Shown here: positions 28,101 through 35,997 of the stretch, in pieces | Position numbering within the stretch: the first letter of the stretch is position 1 | How the letters are laid out: the number at the start of each line of letters is the position of its first letter | Source of the DNA: Streptomyces xylophagus | Lineage (GTDB): Bacteria; Actinomycetota; Actinomycetes; Streptomycetales; Streptomycetaceae | Length of the DNA: 64,000 bases | Assembly: GCF_000716435.1 (NCBI RefSeq) | Contig: NZ_JNWO01000005.1 | Coordinates: 372,001 to 436,000 of the forward strand | Reading direction: 5' to 3' | Made by a program: the position numbers and the translations under genes | Notes under the pieces: generated by a model | The model's database searches: none | Told to the model about the DNA's origin: nothing | What the model saw: only the letters and a program-made list of their open reading frames with translations

Positions 28101-29433
28101 CGTAGCCGGTCACCTGCACGTTGTCGCTCGACGCCTGCCAGGTGAGCTTCACGTCGCTGCCCGACTGGGTGTAGGCGAGGTTGCCCGGCGCTGTGGGGGC
28201 CTGGGTGTCGCCGGTCGACCCCTTGCGGGTGACGCTGTTGCTGTTGGCGGAGACGTTGCCCGCCGCGTCCTTGGCCCGCACGAAGTACGTGATGTCGCTG
28301 CCGGCCGGCTGGGTGTCCGTGTACGTCAGGACGTTCCCGGCGACGCTCGACCTCAACTGCCCGTTGGCGTAGACGTCGTAGCCGGTCACGGCCGTGTCGT
28401 CGGTGGCCGCGCTCCAGGTGAGCTTGATCTGCCCGGTGGCCGGCTCGGTGTAGGCCAGGTTGGTCGGCGCGGTGGGCGCCTGGGTGTCGCCGGTCGCCGG
28501 GCCGTAGACCTCCAGCTCGGACGCCTGCCCGGCGGGCCAGCCGGTGTTGGCGGTGAACAGCGCGCGCACGTACCGCGTGGTGGTCGTGTCGAAGGCGATG
28601 GTCGTCGACTGGTCGTTGGAACTGTCGAAGGTGTACGCCTTCGACGCCGTCAGGTCGGTGAAGTTCTGGTTGTCGGTCGAACCCTGGACCTTGAAGGTCT
28701 GACTGCGGCTCGGCCAGCCGCTGGGCAGCCGCAACGTCACCTGGTTGATCTTGACCGACGAGCCGAGATCGACCTCCAGCCACTGCGGGAAGGCGTTGTT
28801 CGTGCTCTCCCAGTACGTGTCGCGGTTGCCGTCACCGGCGTTGGCCGCGCCGTAGACGTCGGCGTGCCCGCTCTCGCTGAAGGGTTTGCCCTGGGCGAGG
28901 TTGGGGGTCGAGGCGGCGGTCGTGAGGACCTGCAGCTCGGCCAACTGGGCTGTTCCGGCTACCGAGTTGGCGCTGAAGTCGGCCCGTACGTACCGGGCGA
29001 GGGTCGCGGGGACCGAGATCTTCACGGTGTTGTCGTCGCCGGGGCTGAAGACGTACTGCGCCGACGTCTTGAGCGTGGCGAAGCTCTTCCCGTCGGCGCT
29101 GCCCTGGAGCGCGAGTGTCTGCTTGCGGGTCTGCCAGTGCTCGGGCAGCCGCAGTACGACCTGGCGGACGCGCTCGCTCTTTCCGAGGTCGGTCTGCACC
29201 CACTGGGCCGACTTCTTTCCGGCCTGCCAGTAGGTGTCGGTGTCACCGTCGGTGATCTTGGCGGCGGTGTGCGCGCCGCGGGTGCTGCCCGCCGTCGTCC
29301 TGGCATCGGCGGCGACGTTGGGGCCGCCGGCCGCGTGGGCGCCGACGGCGGGCAGGCCCAGAACCATGACGGCGGAGGCGAGCGCGGCGGTCGCCGCGCG
29401 CCGTTTCGAGGATCTCTGCTTGTGTCGCATCAT
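25162..29433 (-). CDS. Secreted multidomain GH87 alpha-1,3-glucanase (mycodextranase-like)
   Basis: A 1423-residue exported enzyme. Domains in order: signal peptide (1-35); two discoidin domains (about 38-172 and 176-312); two fibronectin type III domains (about 313-402 and 409-495, each with QAPTAP); a third discoidin domain (about 503-640); two CARDB-like domains (about 642-745 and 754-870); a CBM35/6-like module beginning MYEAEDG (about 878-1020); and a C-terminal parallel beta-helix (about 1038-1423). The helix carries RDTFADGIN (about 1181) and ATGDDSF (about 1206), fitting the three catalytic aspartates of GH87 alpha-1,3-glucanases. The layout closely resembles Bacillus Agl-type enzymes that cut fungal alpha-1,3-glucan. 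ATG at 29433 has AGGAAG upstream. Confidence 0.88.
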   Translation of the reverse strand: MMRHKQRSSKRRAATAALASAVMVLGLPAVGAHAAGGPNVAADARTTAGSTRGAHTAAKITDGDTDTYWQAGKKSAQWVQTDLGKSERVRQVVLRLPEHWQTRKQTLALQGSADGKSFATLKTSAQYVFSPGDDNTVKISVPATLARYVRADFSANSVAGTAQLAELQVLTTAASTPNLAQGKPFSESGHADVYGAANAGDGNRDTYWESTNNAFPQWLEVDLGSSVKINQVTLRLPSGWPSRSQTFKVQGSTDNQNFTDLTASKAYTFDSSNDQSTTIAFDTTTTRYVRALFTANTGWPAGQASELEVYGPATGDTQAPTAPTNLAYTEPATGQIKLTWSAATDDTAVTGYDVYANGQLRSSVAGNVLTYTDTQPAGSDITYFVRAKDAAGNVSANSNSVTRKGSTGDTQAPTAPGNLAYTQSGSDVKLTWQASSDNVQVTGYDVYANDQVVKSVAGDVTSYTDTPSATATVTYYVKAKDAAGNVSVASNSVTRAGNGAGSDLAQGKPIEASSYTFTYVAANANDGQIATYWESGGGAYPATLTTKLGANADLSQVVVKLNPDAAWSTRTQNIQVLGRDQDATAFTSLVAAKDYTFNPSTGNTVTIPVSGAAADIQLKFASNTGAPGGQVAEFQVIGTPAANPDLKVTGITNSPAAPVESDAISLTATVTNSGSKASKATDLNFTLGGTKAATADVPVLAAGASTTVTASIGTRDAGSYPLGAEVDPSNKVIEQNEGNNTFTRTDALVVKPVSSSDLVAAPVAWTPSSASAGDNVTFTVAIKNQGSVDSASGAHGVTLTIQDANGATVKTLTGSYSGTIASGQTTAPVNLGSWTAVNGKYTVKTVIADDANELPVKRTNNTTTQNLFVGRGADMPYDMYEAEDGTVGGGAKVVGPNRTIGDIAGEASGRKAVTLTGTGQYVEWTTRAATNTLVTRFEIPDGTDTTLDIYVDGQFLKAIDLTSKYAWLYGNETAPGNSPSSGAPRHIYDEANVLLGKTVPAGSKIRLQKDAANTSTYAVDFINLEQATAVQNPDPAAYTVPAGFSQQDVQNALDKVRMDTTGKLVGIYLPAGDYETSSKLQVYGKAVKVVGAGSWFTRFHAPASQENTDIGFRAEATANGSSFTGFAYFGNYTSRIDGPGKVFDFSNVSNITIDDIWVEHMVCMYWGANTDNMTIKNSRIRDTFADGINMTNGSTDNHVVNNDARATGDDSFALFSAIDAGGADEKNNLYENLTSTLTWRAAGIAVYGGFNNTFRNIRVADTLVYSGITISSLDFGYPMNGFGTDPTTIENVSLDRTGGHFWGSQVFPAIWAFSASKVFQGIRVNDVDIDDSTYGGVMFQTNYVGGQPQFPVKDTIFTDISITNSKKSGDAFDAKSGWGIWANELPEPGQGPAVGSATFVNLRMSGNAQDIRNTTSTFTINVQ

Positions 29434-29808
29434 GCGGGGTCACTTCCTGCGGAGACTCGCGCGCCGGTGGGGGCGGCGAGGGCGGCTCATTCCTGGCGGA
29501 GTGGTGCAGGGGTGGCGCGATCGAGAGGCAGGATTTTGCGCTGTTTCATCGAAATATTGCAGAGTGACATGGACAGGTCTACGGCCTGAGCGGCACAATT
29601 TTCACCAGAAGCACCCATGACTCGGGAGCGGCGGCGGCGCGTGCGTCACTTCCGGGACGGTGAAGTGGTCAAGTAGCAGGCGTCGAGGGGAGCTTCACGG
29701 GCCGATGGGGTTCAGTCTGCGACGTGAGGTCAGTCGCGGGCTTGCGCTCCAGGACCGCAAGTGAGTGCAAGAAGCGCAAATTCTTGCGCGATTCTGCGTT
29801 GTGGGCGT
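29434..29808 (-). other. Upstream region of the GH87 gene
   Basis: No gene seen. It lies between the response-regulator stop and the GH87 start, both on the reverse strand. It contains a TTTC-ATC-GAAA inverted element at 29544-29554 and the longer inverted repeat listed next, which could be operators for the glucanase. No clear -10/-35 pair was found. Confidence 0.4.
29767..29787. promoter_or_regulatory. Inverted repeat GCAAGAA-N7-TTCTTGC
   Basis: A perfect 7-bp inverted repeat with a 7-base spacer, 22 bp beyond the response-regulator stop codon and 334 bp upstream of GH87. The half-site resembles the CTTGCA-type half-sites of MalR-like LacI regulators. It could equally be a weak terminator of the two-component operon. 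Confidence 0.35.
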
Positions 29809-30465
29809 TCAGTCGCGGTCGCTCAGCCCCGCGTCGCGGGCCAGCAGCGCGGCCTGGACGCGGTTGCCGGTGCCCAGGGCGGTGAGGATGCGGCTGACGT
29901 GGGCTTTGACGGTGCTCTCGCGCATCCCGAGTGCCGTCGCGATCTCCGCGTTGGAATCGCCCTGTGCGAGCCGCGCGAGGACGTCCGTCTCACGGGGCGT
30001 CAGTGCGCCGATACGGGTGCGTGCCTCCAGCGCTTCGGGGCGGGCGGCGCGGTGGTAGTGGTCGATCAGATGGCGGGCGGCGGCCGGGTGCAGCATGCCG
30101 TGGCCGTCCGCCACCACGTGCACCGCGCGGATGATCTCGCGGGGTTCGGCGTCCTTGAGCAGGAAGCCGTCCGCGCCGGCGGCGAGCGCGTCGTAGACGT
30201 ACTCGTCGAGGTCGAAGGTGGTCAGGGTGATCACGCGCGGTGGGTCCGGGAGGGCGCGCAGCCGGCGGGTCGCCGTGATGCCGTCCATACGGGGCATCCG
30301 TACGTCGACGAGGGCGATGTCGATCCGGTGCCGGCTCGCCTGTTCGACCGCCGCGAGGCCGTCCGCCGCCTCGGCGACGACGGTCAGTTCCGGGTCGGTG
30401 GACAGCAGGTCGACAAGACCGAGCCGGACCAGGGCGTCGTCGTCGACGACCAGGACATTGATCAC
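29809..30465 (-). CDS. NarL/LuxR-family response regulator
   Basis: A 218-residue regulator with an N-terminal receiver domain (acidic pocket VDDD near residue 8, phospho-acceptor aspartate in VDVRMPRMDG near 54, K in FLLKDAE near 104) and a C-terminal LuxR helix-turn-helix (LTPRETDVLARLAQGDSNAE, then STVKAHVSRIL). It receives phosphate from the histidine kinase encoded just upstream; the GTG start overlaps the kinase stop codon by four bases, so they are translationally coupled. The target genes are unknown; the GH87 gene lies next downstream. Confidence 0.95.
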   Translation of the reverse strand: MINVLVVDDDALVRLGLVDLLSTDPELTVVAEAADGLAAVEQASRHRIDIALVDVRMPRMDGITATRRLRALPDPPRVITLTTFDLDEYVYDALAAGADGFLLKDAEPREIIRAVHVVADGHGMLHPAAARHLIDHYHRAARPEALEARTRIGALTPRETDVLARLAQGDSNAEIATALGMRESTVKAHVSRILTALGTGNRVQAALLARDAGLSDRD

Positions 30466-31652
30466 GAGGCGGACGCCGGAGGGGAGACGGGGGAGGGCCC
30501 GGGCAGCCGGGCCGAGAGCCGCCAGCCGCCATCGGACGCGCCGGTGTACAGATGACCGCCGAGCGCCGCGACCCGCTCCGCCAGCCCGATCAGGCCGTAG
30601 CCACCCGGGGTGGTGGCACTCTCGAAGACCGCGGACTGCCCGCCGGGCGCGGCGGGCCCGTTGACCACTTCCACGGTGGTGACCGGTGGCCCGTAGTGCA
30701 CGCTCACTGTGACGGGTGCGTCATGGGCGTGTCTGCGGGCGTTGGTCAGGGCCTCCCGTACGAGGCGGTGGACCGCCAGCCGGTGGCTGGTGGACGCGCT
30801 CTCCGCATCGCCGGACACCACCGACTCGACCACCTGGCCGGCGGCGCGGGCCTCGGTCAGCAGCTCGTCCAGATCCTGGAGGGGCGGCACCGGAACAGTC
30901 GTGGCGTCGGCGGGCCGGTCGGACCGCAGCGCTCCCAGTACCTGGCGCAGATCGTCCAGCGCCTGCCCGGCCGTGCCGCGCAGCAGGGCCAGTCGTTCGA
31001 GGCCTGCGGGTGACATGCCCTCCTCGCGCAGTTGCAGCACCCCCGCGTGCAGCTTCAGCAGGCTCAGCCGGTGGGCGAGCACATCGTGCATCTCGCGGGC
31101 GATCCGGGCCCGCTCCGCCGACCGCGCCTGCTCGGCACGCAACTCGCGCTCCACCCGCAGCTGTTCGACCTGATGCCGCAGCGCGCCCAGCAGTCTGCGC
31201 CGGCTGCCCGCCCACATACCGAGGGCCAGGGCCAGGGCCACCAGGACGGCGTTCCCGACCCCGGAGCCGACCCAGGTGCTCAGCCGCACCCATGACAGGG
31301 GGCGTCCCAGCGCCGACGCGACAGCCAGCCAGAGCAGCCCGGTGCCCGACCCGATCCCCAGGCACACCCACACCGCTCGCAACCGGTCCCGCGAGGCGAA
31401 GTGATACAGCGTCACCAGCAGCGGGAACACCGAGCCCAGGGCGACCGCGACCAACGCCAGGCCCGCCGTCGCCTTCGGGAACCGGTGGCGGCCGAGCGCC
31501 CCGAGCGACGCGGCGGCCGCGACCCACGGCGCGGGATCGGCCAGGGTGTCACCGGCCGACCGGAAACCCTCCAGCGTGGACAACAGGGCGAGCAGCACCG
31601 CCGACGGCGCCTCCACCCACAGCGGCACATCGCGTTCTGCCCCGGTCTTCAC
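30462..31652 (-). CDS. Sensor histidine kinase (HisKA_3 type)
   Basis: A 396-residue membrane kinase. The N-terminal half contains about four to five hydrophobic segments (up to about residue 150) and no large extracellular domain. A HisKA_3 dimerisation helix follows with the phospho-accepting histidine in AREMHDVLAHRL (about 190), then a HATPase domain (LVREALTNARRHA, VEVVNGP, GYGLIGLAERVAALGG). It pairs with the NarL-type regulator that follows. The GTG start at 31652 has a weak GACGAG upstream. With so little outside the membrane, it may sense membrane state or a small hydrophobic signal; that is inference. Confidence 0.93.
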   Translation of the reverse strand: MKTGAERDVPLWVEAPSAVLLALLSTLEGFRSAGDTLADPAPWVAAAASLGALGRHRFPKATAGLALVAVALGSVFPLLVTLYHFASRDRLRAVWVCLGIGSGTGLLWLAVASALGRPLSWVRLSTWVGSGVGNAVLVALALALGMWAGSRRRLLGALRHQVEQLRVERELRAEQARSAERARIAREMHDVLAHRLSLLKLHAGVLQLREEGMSPAGLERLALLRGTAGQALDDLRQVLGALRSDRPADATTVPVPPLQDLDELLTEARAAGQVVESVVSGDAESASTSHRLAVHRLVREALTNARRHAHDAPVTVSVHYGPPVTTVEVVNGPAAPGGQSAVFESATTPGGYGLIGLAERVAALGGHLYTGASDGGWRLSARLPGPSPVSPPASAS

Positions 31653-31783
31653 CTCGTCATCCTAGGGAGGACCCCGCCCGCGCACCCCCGACGAACGGAC
31701 CTGACGACCCCCGACTTTCGTAGGGGGCCGGCGCCGCACATCAGCCGATTCCCCGGGCTTCGGCGCTGCCTAGCGTCCAGGCC

Positions 31784-32515
31784 ATGGTTCTCTCCCCGAC
31801 ACGCACCCCGTCCGTCCGGCGCACCCCGGCCCGGCGTCTCGCCGACCGCCGGCTGTTCCTCGCCGAGATGCTCCGGACCTTTCATACGACCGGGGCCGTG
31901 ACCCCCAGCGGCCGGCACCTCGCCGACGCGCTTGCCGCGCCCCTCGCCCAGCGGACCGGACGGCCGCGCACCGTGCTGGAGGTCGGTGCCGGAACGGGCG
32001 CCGTCTCCCGCGTGCTGGCGGATCTGCTCGGCCCCGAGGACACGCTGGACCTGGTCGAGGCCAACCCCCGCTTCACCCGTCTCCTCGCGGCCGACCTCCG
32101 TGACGACCCGCGGCTGGCGGCCCACGGGGACCGAATCTCCTTGATCGCGGGGCCCGTTGAGCAACTCGACCCACGGGCGCGCTACGACGTGATCGTCTCC
32201 GGGCTGCCGTTCGCCAACTTCCGCCCCGACGAGGTGTCGGAGCTGCTCGGGCGCTATCTGGCCGCGCTCAGGCCCGGCGGACACCTGACGTACTTCGGCT
32301 ACCGGGGCACCGCCCGCCTCCGCGCGCTGCTGGGCACCTCCCGGAGCCTGGCCCGGCACGGCGGTGTCACCCATGTGCTCGACACGTTCCAGCAGACTCA
32401 CGGCGCCGGCTGCCGCACCGTGTGGGGCAACGTCCCGCCGGCCCGCGTCTGGCACGTTCGCACCCCCGTCGTGACGCCCCGTCCGTTGCCGAGGGAAACC
32501 GCCCGCACCGGCTGA
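31784..32515 (+). CDS. SAM-dependent methyltransferase, PmtA/rRNA-dimethylase-like
   Basis: A 243-residue protein with motif I VLEVGAGTGAVSRVL (about 65-79), LDLVEANPRFTRLL and the catalytic-loop text IVSGLPFANF. The opening FLAEMLRTFHTTGAVTPSGR resembles bacterial phospholipid N-methyltransferases (PmtA), which act on phosphatidylethanolamine at the membrane. rRNA adenine dimethylases share the SGLPF-type loop, so the substrate is uncertain. It stands alone, divergent from the histidine kinase and convergent with the regulator at 32516, with no spacer between the stop codons. Confidence 0.75.
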   Translation: MVLSPTRTPSVRRTPARRLADRRLFLAEMLRTFHTTGAVTPSGRHLADALAAPLAQRTGRPRTVLEVGAGTGAVSRVLADLLGPEDTLDLVEANPRFTRLLAADLRDDPRLAAHGDRISLIAGPVEQLDPRARYDVIVSGLPFANFRPDEVSELLGRYLAALRPGGHLTYFGYRGTARLRALLGTSRSLARHGGVTHVLDTFQQTHGAGCRTVWGNVPPARVWHVRTPVVTPRPLPRETARTG

Positions 32516-32764
32516 TCACCGGCCCGAACTCCCGTGCTGCGGCCGGTAGGTGAGGAGATCGCCGGGCTGGCAGTCCAGGACTTCGCAGATGCGGGTCAGG
32601 GTGCTGAAGCGGACGGCCTTCGCGCGGCCGTTCTTGAGGATGGACAAGTTGACGTTGGTGACGCCTACTTGGGCGGCGAGTTCCGCCAGGGTCATGCCCC
32701 GTTCTTCCAGGATCCGGTCGAGATGGACCTCGATGGCGTGCGGGTCGGCTTCGGCGGGGGACAT
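32516..32764 (-). CDS. Small XRE-family transcriptional regulator
   Basis: An 82-residue protein made almost entirely of one Cro/C1-type helix-turn-helix (about residues 12-75: RGMTLAELAAQVGVTNVNLS, then FSTLTRICEVLDCQPGDLL). Its ATG overlaps the stop codon of the membrane gene (TGATG), so the two are coupled. This XRE + DUF2975 pairing is common in bacteria. The regulator probably binds the TATCG repeats in front of the operon. Confidence 0.9.
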   Translation of the reverse strand: MSPAEADPHAIEVHLDRILEERGMTLAELAAQVGVTNVNLSILKNGRAKAVRFSTLTRICEVLDCQPGDLLTYRPQHGSSGR

Positions 32765-33420
32765 CAGATGACGCCTTCGAGGTCTTCGCGCATCGCCGTG
32801 CCGACGCGCATGATCCGGGCCAGGGAGAGCAGTCCGATGCCGGTGAGCAGGGCGAAGTACGGCATGCCCTTGTCGACGTCGTAGAGCAGGGGCCTGTGGT
32901 CGCCCGTCCGCAGGGAGTTGAGCAGGGCGGCTCCCGCGACGCTCTCGGTGATGTGGCAGACGACGCTGCCGACGGCCAGGTACCAGCCGAGGAGGCGCAG
33001 GCGGCCCGCGGTGCGGACGGTGTACGGGCCGTCCTGGCGGGCGGCGCGGATCACCCAGTACAGCAGGAACAGGGCTCCGATGTAGAGGGCGGAGGACGGC
33101 AGTTCGGTCAGCGTGAGCAGCAGGCGTGCGCCGCCGCCGGGGTGGTTGTCGCAGTACTGCGGCGAGAACTGGACATCGATGCCCGGCCTGGGCTCCATGG
33201 TCCGGCTCAGCCAGTCCTCGCCGCCTGTGTGCGTATAGCGGTCGGTGGCGCAGACCGAGCCGGTGCCCCATCCGAAGGCGCCGCCGAGCCCGACCACGGC
33301 GAAGGTCTTCAGTATCAGGAACACCGCGACCAGCGCGCAGAGCGCGGTGACCACGCCGGCCATGGGCTCCAGCGGGTTTCTGGTGCTGCTGCTCTTGGTT
33401 CCGGCCGACTCTTCGGTCAT
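32764..33420 (-). CDS. DUF2975 family membrane protein
   Basis: A 218-residue protein with four predicted membrane segments (about residues 20-45, 108-130, 145-165 and 185-203) and a loop containing two cysteines between the first two. The arrangement and the adjacent small XRE regulator identify it as DUF2975. Function is unknown; the gene pair often looks like a regulator and its membrane-bound modulator. ATG at 33420 has GGGGG upstream. Confidence 0.8.
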   Translation of the reverse strand: MTEESAGTKSSSTRNPLEPMAGVVTALCALVAVFLILKTFAVVGLGGAFGWGTGSVCATDRYTHTGGEDWLSRTMEPRPGIDVQFSPQYCDNHPGGGARLLLTLTELPSSALYIGALFLLYWVIRAARQDGPYTVRTAGRLRLLGWYLAVGSVVCHITESVAGAALLNSLRTGDHRPLLYDVDKGMPYFALLTGIGLLSLARIMRVGTAMREDLEGVI

Positions 33421-33438
33421 GGTGGACCGCCCCCTGTG

Positions 33439-33469
33439 TATCGCTTATCGATGTTATCGAAAAACGATA
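33439..33469. promoter_or_regulatory. TATCG repeats, probable operator of the DUF2975-XRE operon
   Basis: Three direct TATCG copies (33439-33443, 33446-33450, 33455-33459) and one inverted CGATA (33465-33469) lie just upstream of the DUF2975 start, in an AT-rich patch unlike its surroundings. TATCG-AAAAA-CGATA forms an inverted repeat. The cluster sits between two divergent genes and is the natural target for the XRE regulator. Confidence 0.55.
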
Positions 33470-33519
33470 CAGCGATGATGATGCGGGAGACAAGCGGCTG
33501 GGCCAGGAGTGGAGCATCG

Positions 33520-33927
33520 ATGAGACGCCGGCGATTTCACCGGGGCACGTTCGTCGCGGCCGGCGCGTACAACATCGTCTGGGGTTGCTACGCCGTCCTC
33601 GACCCGCAGTGGTTCTTCCGCCTCACGGGGCTGCCGCTGTCCAACTCGCCGCAGATCTTCGCCACTCTCGGCATGGTCCTCGGCCTGTACGGTCTGCTCT
33701 ACCTGGAGGTGGCCCGGCGGCCCGAACACGGCTGGGCGGCGGCAGTTGTGGGCCTGACCGGCAAGGTGCTCGGGCCCCTGGGCCTGACGTGGCTCATCGT
33801 CACCGACGTCTGGCCGATCGACACCGTCGTCATCGTGATCACCAACGACCTGGTGTGGTGGGTGCCCTTCTCCTGCTACCTGGTCGACAGTTGGCCGGAC
33901 TACCGGGCGTCGTGGCGGTCCCCGTGA
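33520..33927 (+). CDS. Small four-helix membrane protein, function unknown
   Basis: A 135-residue protein with four membrane segments (GTFVAAGAYNIVWGCYAVL, FATLGMVLGLYGLLYLEVA, VVGLTGKVLGPLGLTWLIV and VIVITNDLVWWVPFSCYLV) and conserved-looking aromatic and polar residues in and between helices. Similar small proteins occur widely in bacteria without a settled role. ATG at 33520 has GGAG six bases upstream. It is divergent from the DUF2975 operon across the TATCG operator region, so the XRE regulator may control it too. Confidence 0.75.
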   Translation: MRRRRFHRGTFVAAGAYNIVWGCYAVLDPQWFFRLTGLPLSNSPQIFATLGMVLGLYGLLYLEVARRPEHGWAAAVVGLTGKVLGPLGLTWLIVTDVWPIDTVVIVITNDLVWWVPFSCYLVDSWPDYRASWRSP

Positions 33928-33978
33928 CGGCGACACGACCGGATGAGGGTCACGTCCTCGGCGTCGACCACCACGCCC

Positions 33979-35670
33979 TCAATGCGCGGTGTTCGTCTGC
34001 CAGACGACCCCGTTGTCCGTCCCTATGACCATGTTGCCGTTCTCCAGCACCTTGAGGGTCGCCCCGCCGGCATTTTGCGTGGTGCTGGCCCACAGCGCCT
34101 GGTGCTGGGCGTTGTAGACCACGAAGTTGCCGTCCTCCTGGAACACGGCTGTGTTCCCGGTGCCTTCGGTCTGGCTTGCCCAACGTGCCGTTCCGTCCTC
34201 GTCGTAGAGCACCAGGTTGCCGTCCGGCTGCATGATCAGTTTCGAGCGCACGGTCTCCACGGACTTGCCGGCCTCGAAGGTGAAGGGGGCCTTCACCACC
34301 AGGGCGTCGGGCAGGTTTCCCTTCTGGGCGGCACCGTCGTCGCCTGTGCCGGTGGCGGAAGGAGACGCCGTCGCTCCGCTCTCGGACGGATCGGCCGACA
34401 CGTCGGCGGCACGGCCGGCGCTGGCGGACGGTGTGGCATGTCCGGAGGCGGAGTCCTTGTCCTTGTCCCTGTCGTCGAGGGTGTGAAGCAGGAGCAGCGC
34501 GGACACGGCGGCGACGACCAGCGCTGCCGCGCCGATGACGATCCACAGCCTGCGACGCCCGCTTGGGGCGCCTCCACGGTCCCCGTCCGGCTGCGGAGTT
34601 GGATCGTTGCCCGGGTAAGGGCCGTATGCATCCGCCGAGTTGGGCGGCGCAGGCGTGTTGTGGCCCGCGTCCGGTGCGAGGAGGGTGACGGCGTGGGCTT
34701 CCCGGGCGCCGTCCACGGTCGTCGTGGTCTGCGGGGCGAGGGCGGTCGCCGCCTCCGACGCGTCGGGCCACGCACCGCCTCCGACGTCGGCGACGGTCGC
34801 GGCACGTTCCCGATCCGTCACGGAGCCCACGGCGAGCGCGCGTTGGTAGGCGGGATGGTGGACGAGATCGGCCTCGGCCCGGCAGAGTTCGACGATCCGC
34901 TGCGGGGTGGGGCGCCGGGCGGGATCCCCCTGCACGCAGGCCGCGATGAGTTCGGCGACGCCGGCATCCACGCCCCGCAGGTCGATCTCCCCGTGCACCG
35001 AACGGTAGGACACGACCGCGAACGGCCCGTCCCCGTACGGCGGTCGGCCGGTGACGGCGAACGCCAGAGTGGCCCCGAGGGCGAACACATCCGCTCCCGG
35101 ACCGGTCTCGCCGCCCGTGATCGTCTCCGGCGCGATGTATCCGGGACTGCCCATCGTGCTGCCGACCTGCGTCAGTTCGGACGCGCCGGTGGTTCGGGCG
35201 ATGCCGAAGTCGATCAGCTGCGGGCCGGTGGCGGAGAGAATGACGTTGTGCGGCTTGAGGTCCCGATGCCACACCCCGCGGACGTGGATGGCGTCCAGCC
35301 CCTCGGCCAGCGCGGCCAGCATGACCCGGGCCAGGTCGGCGGGGAGCGGTCCACCGCTCATGACCGCGGCATGGAGCGTGGGCCCCGGCACGTACTCGGT
35401 GGCCAGCCAGTACGGCGGCGTGTCCAGCTCCGCGTCGATGAGCGACGCCGTGTACGCGCTGCGGACCGTACCCAGGGTCTCCACCTCGCGGCGGAACCGG
35501 CTGAGGGCGTGTTCGTCGTGGCGGAGACGGTCGTTGATCACCTTGACGGCGGCGGGACGGCCACCCGGCGAACGGGCGAGGTACACCTTCCCCATGCCGC
35601 CCTCGCCGAGTCTGCCGACCAGACGGTAGCGACCTATGTGCGACGGGTCGGAGCCATCGAGCGAATGCAC
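33979..35670 (-). CDS. Membrane Ser/Thr protein kinase with extracellular B-lectin domain
   Basis: A 563-residue PknB-type kinase. The cytoplasmic kinase has GEGGMGKVYLA, an invariant lysine in AVKVI, HRDLKPHN and DFGIA followed by MGSPGYIAPE. A linker, one transmembrane helix (RLWIVIGAAALVVAAVSALL, about residue 370) and a Ser/Thr-rich spacer lead to a C-terminal bulb-type lectin domain with the motifs MQPDGNLVLY, FQEDGNFVVY and a degenerate third copy, as in mannose-binding plant lectins. The outer domain replaces the usual PASTA repeats and could bind mannose-type glycans. GTG at 35670 follows GAGGAGG and gives the family N-terminus IGRYRLVGRLG. Confidence 0.92.
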   Translation of the reverse strand: MHSLDGSDPSHIGRYRLVGRLGEGGMGKVYLARSPGGRPAAVKVINDRLRHDEHALSRFRREVETLGTVRSAYTASLIDAELDTPPYWLATEYVPGPTLHAAVMSGGPLPADLARVMLAALAEGLDAIHVRGVWHRDLKPHNVILSATGPQLIDFGIARTTGASELTQVGSTMGSPGYIAPETITGGETGPGADVFALGATLAFAVTGRPPYGDGPFAVVSYRSVHGEIDLRGVDAGVAELIAACVQGDPARRPTPQRIVELCRAEADLVHHPAYQRALAVGSVTDRERAATVADVGGGAWPDASEAATALAPQTTTTVDGAREAHAVTLLAPDAGHNTPAPPNSADAYGPYPGNDPTPQPDGDRGGAPSGRRRLWIVIGAAALVVAAVSALLLLHTLDDRDKDKDSASGHATPSASAGRAADVSADPSESGATASPSATGTGDDGAAQKGNLPDALVVKAPFTFEAGKSVETVRSKLIMQPDGNLVLYDEDGTARWASQTEGTGNTAVFQEDGNFVVYNAQHQALWASTTQNAGGATLKVLENGNMVIGTDNGVVWQTNTAH

Positions 35671-35997
35671 GGGACATGTCCTCCTCGAGTGGAACCGACA
35701 GTCACCGGATCCACCGTGAGATCGGCTCGGCCGGGCTCCAACTCCGTTGCCCGGCAAGGCGTGTGACACCGGCCCCTTGACGACACGCCCGGGCCGGACC
35801 CCGACATAGTAGAGGGAACAGACTCCTTCGCCTCACGTGACGCACCAGTCCCACCGTGGCCGTCCGGTCGGCCCTTCGCCGGCGGCGAGATCGACGGTCC
35901 TCGGTCAACTACGCTCGATCAGCCACCAGTTGCGGAACTTCCCTGTCGGTAGCGGAAGTTGTGAGGTCCGGTCGGTGCGGCCGGAGGCCTCCGCAGA
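35671..35997. other. Divergent promoter region between kinase and amidase genes
   Basis: No gene. It must hold promoters for both neighbours. I see GGAGG at 35983-35987 before the amidase start and an AT-rich TACTAT on the reverse strand near 35806-35811, but no clear -35 partner for either. Confidence 0.4.

Noticed and set aside
26476..29589. A 1037-codon forward open frame opposite the GH87 gene
   Set aside because: Composition (Gly, Arg, Val repeats) and lack of motifs mark it as a shadow of the GH87 coding sequence.
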